DNA of 64,000 nucleotides from Sphingomonas_R arantia (GCF_042682045.1 NZ_JBHUGS010000003.1:248001-312000), one strand, 5' to 3'; positions 1-9,077 are shown, counted from the stretch's first letter. The notes: a model not told the origin generated them from the sequence alone. A program made the numbers and translations.

Positions 1-162
1 AAGGTATTGTGGTTCCGCCCGGCTCTTGCGCAGGATGTCGCGGATTGTCTCGTCTTCCTCCAGCTGGCCCTGGATGTCGCTGAAGAACTTCCGCTTCGTG
101 TTCGCTTTGAACTCGCCCCAAAGCTCCTCGAACGCGATGTCGAAGCGGGACTTGCGCGGCAT
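1..162 (-). CDS. Unknown protein, N-terminal 54 residues (cut by window edge)
   Basis: Last visible gene of the leftward operon; it runs off the left edge, so only the N-terminus is seen. The start is the ATG complementary to 160-162, with an in-frame TGA a few bases upstream. The visible part begins MPRKSRFDIAFEELWGEFKA and continues as a charged, probably helical stretch rich in K, R and E. I do not recognise the family. It starts about 65 bases after the stop of the GHKL ATPase gene on the same strand, so co-transcription is likely. It could be the effector of the system, but nothing visible shows this. Confidence 0.6.
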   Translation of the reverse strand, partial: MPRKSRFDIAFEELWGEFKANTKRKFFSDIQGQLEEDETIRDILRKSRAEPQYL

Positions 163-227
163 CCGGACTCACCCGCCCAGCAGGCCATGTCGGACACGCC
201 GCGAGCTGCCTGTTGGGCGATCTTTTC

Positions 228-1757
228 TCACGCAATCTTCAACATTATGCGGTCGACCAAGCTCTTCGCCGCCGACCGGTTGGCCGAGCATTCGTATATC
301 AGCGAGAACATCTCCTCGTAGAGCGCGCGGCGATTGGGACTCAGCCGATCCAGCGGCGAGGCAGCGGGGGCGTTGTCGCCGGCCAGCTGTTCGAGTTCGG
401 AGCGCAGCCGCGCCACCTCGCCCCGGTCGCTGCCGTTGGCGTTGTCGAGCAGATCGGGCTCGCCGAGCAGCTTCTCGGCGCGCATGAGCGACAGCTCCAC
501 GCCGAGCGCCATGCGGTCGCGACCCGTGGCGTCGAGAGCGCCTTGGGCTAGCACCGCGAGACCCTCGCGCGCGGCCGCCTGCTCGAGTTCCAGGTCGCGC
601 AGGCGCTTGCGGTCGCGCGAGCTGGTGCGGCAGCGGTTGGCGACGTCACGGCCGAGCGGCGCGAGGTGATTCTTAAGGTTCGCGAGATGCACGTTGCGCT
701 CGAAATCGTCGCGCCTACCGTTTGGGATGATGCGCGGGTCGAGGACATGCACCTCGCCGACGGTCCAGGCGTCGAAGCGCGATTCTGGGAAGACGTCAGC
801 GAGTACGCCGGCTTCGCCGACCTGCACGTCGCCGGCCCGGACCCGCAGGCCACGGACATGTGTGGACGGGTGGATGGCACCTTCGTAGTCGTGATGCGCG
901 ATCCACCCGATGGCGGCAATGCCGCCGTCGATGGATGGCACCTCTACGAAGGCGACCTCGCGCAGCCTAAGAGGACGGCCGCCATCGACGGAAAGCTCGT
1001 CCCGGAACGGACGCGTAAGCGGCTCGCCTCCATTGATTGTGATCGTCAGGTCGCCCAGCGACACGGTACCGCCGAGTCTCTCCGCGATGGCCGCCCCATG
1101 CGAGAAGGACGTATCGAGCGGGACCGGCGCGATCTCGCAGAGATAGTCGGCGACCGCACCCGGTGACATCACCCTGTCGTCGCCCTGCCGGGCCACGCCC
1201 TCGAGGCGCACTTCGAAATAGGGGGCGCCCGCTTCGTCGGTGACGGTGGTGGTCGTAATAGCGTCGATGATCGCCGCGAGGTCGCGCGTGTCGGTCGGAT
1301 CGCGCAGCGCGGTGCGCAGAGCCTGGCAGTTCCACGTCATGGTCGAGACTCGGGCCTCCCCGGCTGCGCGCGACTGGAAGGTGAGCGACCGGGCGTAGGC
1401 GAGTCCTGAAAGGCGTCCGACGCCGCGGAAGCCGCGGGCGTCCGTCCCGCGCTTAGCGCTAGCACCGACCGAGGTGAGCACGCGCCGGAAGTCGGACGTG
1501 GGGATGCCCGCCGCGTCGTCCCGGATCGTCGCAGTCCTGACGGCGGCATCCAGTACGATCTCGACCCGCCGCGCGTCGTGGCCACTTGCCCGGGCCTGGT
1601 CGATCGCGTCGGCGGCGTTCTGCACGTACTCCCGGTAGATCGTGAGCGGATCAACGTACATCGCCGTGGACAGCAGCTCGAGCACGTCCTTCCCGACGAT
1701 TGCCGGGCCACCTCCGACTACTTCGGATGCCTTCGCGAGGCGAATGGGCGCGCTCAT
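228..1757 (-). CDS. GHKL (Hsp90-like) ATPase, left-arm paralogue
   Basis: 509 residues with an N-terminal GHKL/Hsp90-type ATP-binding fold. The N-box is YREYVQNAADAID (E43, N47, D50). The G1 box is degenerate (IRDDAAGI, residues 78-85, with Ala where DxGxG expects the first Gly). The G2 loop is GFRGVGRLSGL (109-119). A later motif, PNGRRDDFERN, is shared with the second GHKL protein of the island (PNARRDGFED at about 7630). The C-terminal part is helical. Its ATG overlaps the stop of the radical SAM gene by four bases (ATGA), so translation is coupled. The architecture is that of MutL/Hsp90-type conformational ATPases often found in defence loci rather than a histidine kinase: there is no receiver or H-box. 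The role in this operon is inferred, not known. Confidence 0.85.
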   Translation of the reverse strand: MSAPIRLAKASEVVGGGPAIVGKDVLELLSTAMYVDPLTIYREYVQNAADAIDQARASGHDARRVEIVLDAAVRTATIRDDAAGIPTSDFRRVLTSVGASAKRGTDARGFRGVGRLSGLAYARSLTFQSRAAGEARVSTMTWNCQALRTALRDPTDTRDLAAIIDAITTTTVTDEAGAPYFEVRLEGVARQGDDRVMSPGAVADYLCEIAPVPLDTSFSHGAAIAERLGGTVSLGDLTITINGGEPLTRPFRDELSVDGGRPLRLREVAFVEVPSIDGGIAAIGWIAHHDYEGAIHPSTHVRGLRVRAGDVQVGEAGVLADVFPESRFDAWTVGEVHVLDPRIIPNGRRDDFERNVHLANLKNHLAPLGRDVANRCRTSSRDRKRLRDLELEQAAAREGLAVLAQGALDATGRDRMALGVELSLMRAEKLLGEPDLLDNANGSDRGEVARLRSELEQLAGDNAPAASPLDRLSPNRRALYEEMFSLIYECSANRSAAKSLVDRIMLKIA

Positions 1758-3376
1758 GCGGCCTTCCTTGCGCGTGCCGGCTCCGCGACCGTGACGATCG
1801 GCTCCTCTTCGGCGTCCAGTCCTGCGTCCTCGACGCGCTCATCCTCGGGCACATTGAGCGCGTGGGCAACAGCGCTCCACTCTGCCTGCTTTCGCCAGAT
1901 GGACATGAGCTCGTCCTTCGGACGAGGCATGTAGAACTGGAGGATCGAACGGATGCCCTCGTCGTCGGTTAAGGCCGGTAGTGTGTGGTAGTGGCGCGGG
2001 TCGCAAGACGACAGCAGCGTCTTGAGCTCGTGGCGTCGCTCGGGGGACAGCCGGTTGGCCTCCGCCAAGTACTGGTCGTACTCGCCTCGCCCGTCGAGCT
2101 TGTCGTACCAGTCGCGGTTGAAGATCATGTCGTGTGGCATCATCAGGATAGTCTCGTATTCGGCGACGGTGTCGCCGAAGGCGCGCCGGAAGAAGGTCGG
2201 CTCGCCGCTGACCACGCCGTGGGTCGCCTGCAGGATGATCTGCATCGAGCGCAGCTCGAAACGCGACCACTTGTCACCGATATGGCCGCGGTCCGGACGA
2301 TTGGTCGGCTGGTAGCGCATCGGGAACGACCAGACGCGGATGTTGAGCTCCTCGTTCAGCGTGACGTTGAGGCGCATACGCGCGAACAGGTCGGCGGGGT
2401 CATCGTGGAAGTTGTAGAGCATGTAGTTCGAAAGCTCGGTCAGTCCGTGCTCGTGGGCGTAGCGGACCGCCTGCTCGTATGGCTTGCGGACGCCGAGATG
2501 GTCGAACGCGATGCGGAGCGGCTTGAGGCAGATTGTCGCCAGCTCGCGCAGGTACATCGGGTCCTTACACAGGATGCGCGCGTCGACGCCTTGGTTGAAG
2601 TCGACCCTACGCTGGACAGCCACGCGGGATCCCGGCCGCGTCAGCTTGGCGCCCGGCGTGAATCCTAGGTCGCGGATCTCGGCGATGATCTCCTTGAATC
2701 GCGGGCTGGCGACGACGTTGTTGTCCATGAGGATCAGGTCCTTCTTTGGACCGTACATCTCGTCGATGGAACGGACGATGTCGGTAAGCGATTCCACGTC
2801 GCGCTGCATGCCCTCGAGCTTGGGAACGCCGCAGAAGTGGCACTTCCGGATGCATCCGCGCGATGTATAGGCAAAGTAGGCGTCGCGAACCGGGTATTCG
2901 TAATCGATCTGGGAGAGGATGCTGTAATCGGGGACGAGATCCTCGATGGCTGTGTTGCTGTAGTCGTCCGAGTAGAGCTCCTCCGAAAAGTCGTCGAGCT
3001 GCAGCGCCTTGGCGGGGGGCCCCGTCAGCAGTCCCTTGATGAACCGCACACCCTGCCACCGACGCTCCTCGAGGAAGCGCTCGTGCATAAGCGACGCCGC
3101 GATGCCGCCGACGAAGACCTTGTCGGCCTGTCCGTTCGCGACCTTGAGAGCGTAGTCGATGCTCGTCGAAATCTTCGGGTACTCGAACGAGAACAGCGTC
3201 GTGACGTAGATCCGGTCCCAGGCCTGCGACAGTACGGACGGATCCTCGCCCTTCACGAACGTGACGTGGTCGTTTTTGCCGTTCGGCCCGTGATACTGGG
3301 CGATCTTCATCAATCCTAGCGGCGGATACTTGTTCTTGTAGCCGGGCTCGATGAGCAGGATGCGCTTGCCGGCCAT
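1754..3376 (-). CDS. B12-binding-like radical SAM protein
   Basis: 540 residues. The N-terminal ~130 residues (ILLIEPGYKNKYPPLGLMKI..., then VFVGGIAASLMHERF) resemble the cobalamin-binding-type Rossmann domain found in front of many radical SAM enzymes. The DxHxxG cobalamin-ligand motif is not evident. The radical SAM core carries the cluster motif CIRKCHFC (C175, C179, C182), followed by DLILMDNNVV. The start was placed at the ATG at 3376 because it gives MAGKRILLIEPG and touches the upstream stop (TGATG); the open frame extends further upstream without reason to be coding. It probably performs a radical modification of an unknown substrate. Its coupling to a DGQHR protein and a GHKL ATPase is unusual and suggests nucleic-acid modification, which is inference. 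Confidence 0.85.
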   Translation of the reverse strand: MAGKRILLIEPGYKNKYPPLGLMKIAQYHGPNGKNDHVTFVKGEDPSVLSQAWDRIYVTTLFSFEYPKISTSIDYALKVANGQADKVFVGGIAASLMHERFLEERRWQGVRFIKGLLTGPPAKALQLDDFSEELYSDDYSNTAIEDLVPDYSILSQIDYEYPVRDAYFAYTSRGCIRKCHFCGVPKLEGMQRDVESLTDIVRSIDEMYGPKKDLILMDNNVVASPRFKEIIAEIRDLGFTPGAKLTRPGSRVAVQRRVDFNQGVDARILCKDPMYLRELATICLKPLRIAFDHLGVRKPYEQAVRYAHEHGLTELSNYMLYNFHDDPADLFARMRLNVTLNEELNIRVWSFPMRYQPTNRPDRGHIGDKWSRFELRSMQIILQATHGVVSGEPTFFRRAFGDTVAEYETILMMPHDMIFNRDWYDKLDGRGEYDQYLAEANRLSPERRHELKTLLSSCDPRHYHTLPALTDDEGIRSILQFYMPRPKDELMSIWRKQAEWSAVAHALNVPEDERVEDAGLDAEEEPIVTVAEPARARKAA

Positions 3377-4389
3377 CAGGCAACCGCCCGCATGGTCTGC
3401 TGTACGCGGATGCCGCGCAGCAACGTCACGGCGGCCGTCACTCCACCCTCTCCGCCAAGTCCCTTGAACGGCCCATCCGATGACCAGTCGACGTCGGCAG
3501 CGAGGTCGGAGAGGTGCGCGATCATGAGGTCGCGGGTCAGCGCGGAGCCGCTTTCGCGCCACATGTCCGCTGCGATGTCCATGAGGGCGTACACGCCGAC
3601 CCCCTTCGCGAGGAGCGATCCCCGCGGCCGGGACCAGTCGTTTTGCATCGCGATGGATACAGCGATCCAAAAGTCGAGCACGACCTTTGCCGCCTCCTCA
3701 ACCGAGCGCTGCTTCAGGATGGCGGACCTGTTGAGGAAGCGGCGTACCGCCTTCTGCAGGGTGCGCAGCGACGCCTTGCGCGTCATGCCGGACACCTTGT
3801 TGCCGCCCACGTCCAACTGGCCGCACCACGGAGACGCGGGATCGTTCGACAGGCAGAGCGCGATGAAGAGTTCGGGCCGGTCGTTCGCCAGGTCCTCGCA
3901 GAGCCGGGCATCATGGAAGTCGAGTAGACTGCGGCTGAGACCCTTGGCTTTGCGGTTGATGACCGTGAACACCGCCATCTCCTCCTCGACGGTGAGCCCC
4001 ACGAAGCACATGAAGGGCAGCTCGATGTCTAGATCGGCGAGGTGGCCGAGGCGATGCTGGCAATCGACTTGCGCCATCACCGGCCCCGCCGCGGGATCGA
4101 TGGTCAGGTGCGCTGCGCCGGAGCCGTTCTCCACCAGCGTCCAGCCACAGCTATCCGTCGCCCGAAGGTTGAAGGTCAGCGGGATGGTCGTGCTTCCGAC
4201 CTCCCGGATATAGCGCCGGAAGTCGAGGCTATGTCCGGAATTGAAGCGGCGCTGATAGCCTTCGCCGCTCCGCTCGTCGAGCACGTCGGGAAAGCTAACT
4301 GCATGAAGGACTGACGCACGCGCGAACCCGAGAAGCACCTTACGGTCGCCAGACCGACCGGTGCTGCAAGTGATTTCGACTGTAGGCAT
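3376..4389 (-). CDS. DGQHR-domain (DndB-like) protein
   Basis: 337 residues with the signature DCQHRLGHL (109-117), a DGQHR motif in which Gly is replaced by Cys, followed by ELPFMCFVGLTVEEEMAVFTVINRKAKG, typical of the DGQHR/DndB superfamily. DndB regulates DNA phosphorothioation operons, and related proteins occur in 7-deazaguanine DNA-modification clusters. Three in-frame ATGs lie at the 5' end; 4389 was chosen because GAGGTA sits six bases upstream. It is the first gene of the leftward operon, and its stop overlaps the next ATG by one base. It may be the DNA-contacting or regulatory subunit, by analogy only. Confidence 0.8.
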   Translation of the reverse strand: MPTVEITCSTGRSGDRKVLLGFARASVLHAVSFPDVLDERSGEGYQRRFNSGHSLDFRRYIREVGSTTIPLTFNLRATDSCGWTLVENGSGAAHLTIDPAAGPVMAQVDCQHRLGHLADLDIELPFMCFVGLTVEEEMAVFTVINRKAKGLSRSLLDFHDARLCEDLANDRPELFIALCLSNDPASPWCGQLDVGGNKVSGMTRKASLRTLQKAVRRFLNRSAILKQRSVEEAAKVVLDFWIAVSIAMQNDWSRPRGSLLAKGVGVYALMDIAADMWRESGSALTRDLMIAHLSDLAADVDWSSDGPFKGLGGEGGVTAAVTLLRGIRVQQTMRAVA

Positions 4390-4602
4390 CCGGCTACCTC
4401 GCATTGTGACACTGCGCAATTTGCATCGTCTCGATGCAGGTAGCGCATCGCTGCATCGCGATCTAGCCCGCCGCTGTCAATACACGATGGTGGCGCGCAG
4501 CAAATTCATGCGAATCCCACATTGCTCGCGTCCAAGTCCTACGTTAGCTCTTGCAAGCGGAAACGCGTTGCCGCACGGCGCGCGAAGAGCATAAAGGCGC
4601 CA
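4390..4602. promoter_or_regulatory. Divergent intergenic region between the two island arms
   Basis: About 210 bases separate the start of the DGQHR gene (leftward) from the preferred start of the PIN gene (rightward), so both promoters must lie here or just upstream. The stretch is less GC-rich than the flanking core genome. I see no perfect palindrome or obvious operator. A TTG at 4522 would extend the PIN frame into this region by 27 residues. Confidence 0.4.
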
Positions 4603-6588
4603 ATGCGCCCGGGGGGGGACGATCTGAAAGTCCACAAAAAGGTGACCGCATTCCGAAATTTGCTTCGGCGGACAGTCACAAACTCGCGACGCACAACGGA
4701 GGTCCCACGCCAAGGGAATCGAGACGCATCACTGAGGCTACCGATCGACAGCGAGGATATAACGGCATTCACCGCACGCGTCGATCTCGCGCTGCGAGCG
4801 CCGGGTAGTTACGTTTATATTGATACGTCGTTTCTGATGTGGTTGATCAAGATAAGCCCCGCTTCGCGGGCCGAATTTTACGGATGGCTCGAGGGGGCGT
4901 GCGCCGACCGTGTGGCCGTCCCCACTTGGTCGCTTCACGAATTGTACCGTCACCATGTCGAAGGCAGGATAACCATCGACCTGGACGAACATATCAAGAA
5001 GCTGACAAAAGTAATCGGCGAAAGCTTTCCGACAATGTGGACTTTGTTTGATGAGCCCCTCAATGGCGCATCAAGCGTTTCACTGCAGCGTGAACAGGCA
5101 AAAGATGCGCTCAGAGCGGTTAGGACGCTGACCGATCGGACAACGGCATGGAAAGCTAGTTACGAACGCAACGCTCGTGAGGTTATCGAGTTCGCTAATG
5201 CGAGAGCGATGAAGGGCGGGGAAATCTTCGACCGATTCTCTTCAATCGAGACGCTGGCCGACGCCCGCTTCACGGGCCGGGTGCCGCCTGGATTTCAGGA
5301 CAAGCGCAAGAAGGAAACCGAAACAGACGATCATGACGGCAATGACGTCGTGATCGGTAGCAACCGGTGGGGCGACCTTGTCTTCTGGCAAGAGATTTTA
5401 GAACACGCGCGCGCCCACCGCGTCAGGACAGTCGCAATCCTGACTAAGGACGTAAAAAACGACTGGCGGATGGCTGGCAAGCTGCCCGTGCGGGGAGATA
5501 ACGAAGGCAAGGCCAGTGGCGTCCAGCCCCCGCACCCAATGCTTAGTTTCGAAGCAGCGCGAACCGCCGACGCCCGTGAACTGGTGCTCCTCGACCAGGC
5601 TCGTCTGGCAGAAGTCATGAAGCGGGGACCGGGTGATGTCGCAGGTTTCGTCGCGGCCGCGCAACCACCCAGCCTTCCGCCCCCGAAGACGGATGCAGAG
5701 TTGCGGAATGAGGCACGAGAACGGCAGGAGCGTGAATTGGAAAGGATCGCTGAAGGCGCGGCTCGTGCGACCAGCGTCCGCTTCCTCGACCCTTCGAGCC
5801 TAACTGCGAGTGACGCGGTCGTGCAGCGCGCACTATATGACACCCGGGACGATGCCGCGTCTCCGAGGGGGCTTGAGGAATTCGAATCCAATTTCGGCAA
5901 AGCGCTCGCATCACAAGATGCCCTCGGCCTGATAACTAGCGGGGTCGCGGGAAGCCTTGGTGGCGCGGGTCTGGTTGGGTTTGCTCGTCGACTTCTCATT
6001 TCAGCTAATGGTGATACACAGCGCGCTGCGGTCGCGGCCGATCTCGCAGCCGCGCTGAGTTCGTTTCCGAAAGAGACAGCGACGTTCCTGTTTATGGGGC
6101 TCCTTGCCGGCACTTATCTCGATGGCAAAAACAAGCTGCTATGTACGCCGAATGGTCTCGTGGCGCAGAAGCTGCTTGTCATGCTCGATCAGCCAATCGC
6201 CCGGGCACCGATCGAGCAGATCCGAAAGAAGGCACTGTCGGCGCCTCGCTTGCCACTGTTCATACCCTCGGACCCGTTGCCAATATTTGCTGAAATTAAG
6301 ATAGACACGGAGCTCGACCGAAACAGGGCGCTACGCGCAATCTGGATCAACGATCATAACCTGATCATCGACGTTCAAGCGGACCCGAAACTCCGAATCG
6401 CTCGCCGGTTCGGAAGCGCCCAGCTCACAGCCGAGCTTTTGCTGGACCATCTTGCTGATCTCTACGTTTTGCCGCGGCGCCAGCTCGGCCCCGCCGGCAC
6501 AGCGATGGACGGTTATACATACGACGAACATATAGGGTTGCGTGCGCCGACCGATGTCTGGCGAGATGTCACCGGGGAGAAGAAGTAA
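4603..6588 (+). CDS. PIN-like domain (DUF4935-type) putative ribonuclease
   Basis: 661 residues from the ATG at 4603. A PIN-like fold spans roughly residues 68-295. It has the acidic start YIDTSFL (D74), the WSLHELYRHH helix (E113), NRWGDLVFWQEIL near residue 255, and ILTKDVKNDWRM near 282. This order (D..E..D..TxDxKxDW) matches PIN-like nucleases of the DUF4935 type. The remaining ~360 residues are an unrecognised C-terminal region with an Ala/Arg-rich helical linker. The start is uncertain: the frame is open back to a TTG at 4522, but the extra residues look non-coding. Its TAA overlaps the next ATG (TAATG), so it is translationally coupled to the GHKL ATPase. Likely a metal-dependent RNase whose activity is gated by that ATPase (inference). 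Confidence 0.8.
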   Translation: MRPGGDDLKVHKKVTAFRNLLRRTVTNSRRTTEVPRQGNRDASLRLPIDSEDITAFTARVDLALRAPGSYVYIDTSFLMWLIKISPASRAEFYGWLEGACADRVAVPTWSLHELYRHHVEGRITIDLDEHIKKLTKVIGESFPTMWTLFDEPLNGASSVSLQREQAKDALRAVRTLTDRTTAWKASYERNAREVIEFANARAMKGGEIFDRFSSIETLADARFTGRVPPGFQDKRKKETETDDHDGNDVVIGSNRWGDLVFWQEILEHARAHRVRTVAILTKDVKNDWRMAGKLPVRGDNEGKASGVQPPHPMLSFEAARTADARELVLLDQARLAEVMKRGPGDVAGFVAAAQPPSLPPPKTDAELRNEARERQERELERIAEGAARATSVRFLDPSSLTASDAVVQRALYDTRDDAASPRGLEEFESNFGKALASQDALGLITSGVAGSLGGAGLVGFARRLLISANGDTQRAAVAADLAAALSSFPKETATFLFMGLLAGTYLDGKNKLLCTPNGLVAQKLLVMLDQPIARAPIEQIRKKALSAPRLPLFIPSDPLPIFAEIKIDTELDRNRALRAIWINDHNLIIDVQADPKLRIARRFGSAQLTAELLLDHLADLYVLPRRQLGPAGTAMDGYTYDEHIGLRAPTDVWRDVTGEKK

Positions 6589-8150
6589 TGGCCGGTACCC
6601 GCAATATTGAGGTCGACCCGTATTTCGGCGGATTCGTTCTCGAGACGCTGACGATCGGAATGTACGAGGAGACCCGGAATGCGATTCGAGAGTATGTGCA
6701 GAACGGCTTCGATTCGATCCAGCGTGCGGTAAACAAGCTACACCAGCTCCGACCGTCTGATGGGCTTATCCGCATCATCTTCGACGCCGACGGTGCCGGT
6801 ATCCGCATCCGTGACAATGGTGCCGGTCTGTCGTCTGACACTGCCGTGAAAACGCTCACATCGATCGGGGCATCCGCGAAAGACTTCTCGACCGATGCAG
6901 GATTTCGAGGGATCGGGCGCCTTGCTGGCGTCGCGTTCTGCGAGACGCTTACGTTCACCACAAAGGCAAGCGGAGAAAGCGCCTCTACGAAAGTCGTTTT
7001 TGATGCGAAGAAGATGCGTGAGATGATGTCGCCGGAGCGGGGCAGTCGCTACACCGCTCAGCAGCTCCTAAAAGATTGCGTGAAGGCCACTCAGGACGAC
7101 GCGCTTGCTGCCGATCTTCCATTCTTTGAAGTCGCAATGCGCACTTTCGTTGAAGCGCCGAAAGAGGTGACATCCGCGACGGAAATGGCGCTTTTCCTCG
7201 AGCAAGTGTCCCCCGTGGATTACCGCGATGACTTCCCATTCGCCGATGCGATTCGGGAGTTTGCTAAGTCTGCGCCGGTGCCGATCGAAACTGTGAAGAT
7301 TGTAATTGAGGAGCCCGGCCAACAGCCAAAGCCGGTGTTGAAACCGTTCACGGCAAAGTTCGCTATCCAAGACGTAGAAGCAAAGGTCGCGCTATCGGAC
7401 AAGAAGTTCTACATTTCTCCCACCAAACAGTGGTGGGCATGGGTCGGCAAGAAGGAAGTACCTGGCTCATATACTGACGAAGAGGTGCGAGGCATTCGCG
7501 TTCGTGCGAAGAACATTCAGATAGACGGCACGGCGGTCGTTCGCGAAATTTTCCAGCGCCAAAACAAGTCAAATGGGCGCTATCAGGATTGGTTCATCGG
7601 GGAGATTTTCGTCGATCCTAAGGCGATTGTGCCCAATGCGCGGCGCGACGGCTTCGAAGACACTAAGGCGTGGACGACGATACGGGGGGAAATCGGTTCG
7701 AGCGTCTGCAAGGACGCCGGCACTTGGGCGCAGGACGTGTCCAATCAAGGTCAGCTTTCCTTGGAGAAGCTGACGCAGAGGACGGAACGGATGGTAGAGG
7801 ACTTTGAATCCCTACGCCGCAATGCCTTCAGGAATGGTGACCGAACGCTCAAAGTTTCTTCGGATATGACAAAGCTTCACTCGGAGGTCAGCAGAGCATC
7901 ACGCAACGCAGATGCGTCAACACTCAGTTCACTGCAGTCGCTCGGAGCTCGGTTGCTCGACATGAAGACCGAGGCGGTAGGCAAGCTCGCACCGCCAGCT
8001 CCTGAGATGGATACGGACAGGATCGAAAATGAAGCGCGCGACGCTTTGCTAGGCGAACTGATGGCTGTCTTCGAACAACATCTAGAATTGCCCTGTTTGA
8101 CCAGCGTGCGAGGAATTGTACGTCGCGACTTCGGCTGGCCGCGGTCATAG
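6588..8150 (+). CDS. GHKL (Hsp90-like) ATPase, right-arm paralogue
   Basis: 520 residues with a clear GHKL site: N-box IREYVQNGFDSI (E35, N39, D42), canonical G1 box RDNGAGL (75-81) and G2 loop GFRGIGRLAGV (105-115). It aligns by eye with the ATPase of the left arm over these motifs and over the later PNARRDGFED segment, so the two are distant paralogues. Here the G1 glycine is intact. The C-terminal third is helical and charged and could form a coiled coil. The start ATG overlaps the PIN gene stop by one base. Probably an ATP-driven conformational switch for the PIN-like nuclease; no direct evidence. Confidence 0.85.
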   Translation: MAGTRNIEVDPYFGGFVLETLTIGMYEETRNAIREYVQNGFDSIQRAVNKLHQLRPSDGLIRIIFDADGAGIRIRDNGAGLSSDTAVKTLTSIGASAKDFSTDAGFRGIGRLAGVAFCETLTFTTKASGESASTKVVFDAKKMREMMSPERGSRYTAQQLLKDCVKATQDDALAADLPFFEVAMRTFVEAPKEVTSATEMALFLEQVSPVDYRDDFPFADAIREFAKSAPVPIETVKIVIEEPGQQPKPVLKPFTAKFAIQDVEAKVALSDKKFYISPTKQWWAWVGKKEVPGSYTDEEVRGIRVRAKNIQIDGTAVVREIFQRQNKSNGRYQDWFIGEIFVDPKAIVPNARRDGFEDTKAWTTIRGEIGSSVCKDAGTWAQDVSNQGQLSLEKLTQRTERMVEDFESLRRNAFRNGDRTLKVSSDMTKLHSEVSRASRNADASTLSSLQSLGARLLDMKTEAVGKLAPPAPEMDTDRIENEARDALLGELMAVFEQHLELPCLTSVRGIVRRDFGWPRS

Positions 8151-8264
8151 AATTACACCGCAGAGCACCGATCGAATTATGTAATAATCTGTTCGGAATG
8201 CTAGCCGGATGAGTTAGCCAATACACTACGTGCCGTTTAGAGGATGGAGCAGGAGGGATTGGTC

Positions 8265-8933
8265 GTGCAATATTGGGGATCCCTCAAGCGTTATACGAGC
8301 ACGCTCGCAGCGCTCGACACGTTGATCAACCGTCGCATCACCTTGCTGAACACGCTTGCTTGGGCGGATCGTAACGACCGTGAGCTGATGGACCTTTACG
8401 CCAGCACTACCCCAAGAGGGGTTGCCTTCGCGTATTGCATGGCAGAAGGAAACGAAACGGCGCATCATTGGCAGGTTTTCGCTGACCACGGCTTCGGTGT
8501 GTGCATCGCGTTCGATAAAGCGAGGCTTATCGAAGCGGTTTCGCTCGATCCCGCTATTAAGCACGGCTCAATGAGTTATGTGAACTGGCGAGATCTGAGC
8601 TTAGAGAAACCGTTTCATGCCCTACCGTTCATTAAGCGGCAAGTCTTTCGGGCGGAGCGAGAGTACCGGCTTGTAGCCGTTCCCGATGCACCTTTCGAAG
8701 AACCTAGTTATAATTTAGCAATCCCGCTCAATTGCATCACGAGCGTTGCCATGAGCGGGGAGGTCCCTGCCGCCCACTTCGAAACTTTCAGGCGGTTAGT
8801 CCGCACTCTTCCGGATTGTGGCAAACTATCCGTACGCCATTCCGGTCTCCTTCGTAACCGACGGTGGGCTGCGGCTGTCGATGCGGCTCGCACGTATCAA
8901 ACCGTAGACGACGCCGTACCTGATCCAGCTTAA
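8265..8933 (+). CDS. DUF2971 domain protein
   Basis: About 222 residues from the GTG at 8265, chosen because AGGAGGG (8251-8257) lies seven bases upstream. An in-frame ATG at 8244 would add seven residues but has no spaced ribosome site. The N-terminus (QYWGSLKRYTSTLAALDTLI, then ITLLNTLAWADRNDRELM) is the typical DUF2971 opening, where a short Y-x-S segment precedes a loop with N and D residues. GVCIAFDKARL and VFRAEREYRL fit the later conserved blocks. The molecular function of the family is not established; members often occur in accessory and defence regions. It follows the GHKL gene by 114 bases on the same strand, so it may be a third gene of the right arm or independent. Confidence 0.7.
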   Translation: MQYWGSLKRYTSTLAALDTLINRRITLLNTLAWADRNDRELMDLYASTTPRGVAFAYCMAEGNETAHHWQVFADHGFGVCIAFDKARLIEAVSLDPAIKHGSMSYVNWRDLSLEKPFHALPFIKRQVFRAEREYRLVAVPDAPFEEPSYNLAIPLNCITSVAMSGEVPAAHFETFRRLVRTLPDCGKLSVRHSGLLRNRRWAAAVDAARTYQTVDDAVPDPA

Positions 8934-9077
8934 GCAACCAGATTCCCACGACGAACATGCAGACCCCCGCGCCATTGTCTAAACGAAGGTCCGTTAATCG
9001 CCGAGCGCTGCTCGAAACCGGCCATTCCGGGTTCCACCATTGCCATCGAGATGGTCGGTCGCCGATGAAGAAACCAC

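Noticed and set aside
4522..4602. TTG start for the PIN gene at 4522
   Set aside because: Adds 27 Lys/Arg/Ser-rich residues in a likely promoter region; the ATG at 4603 is simpler.
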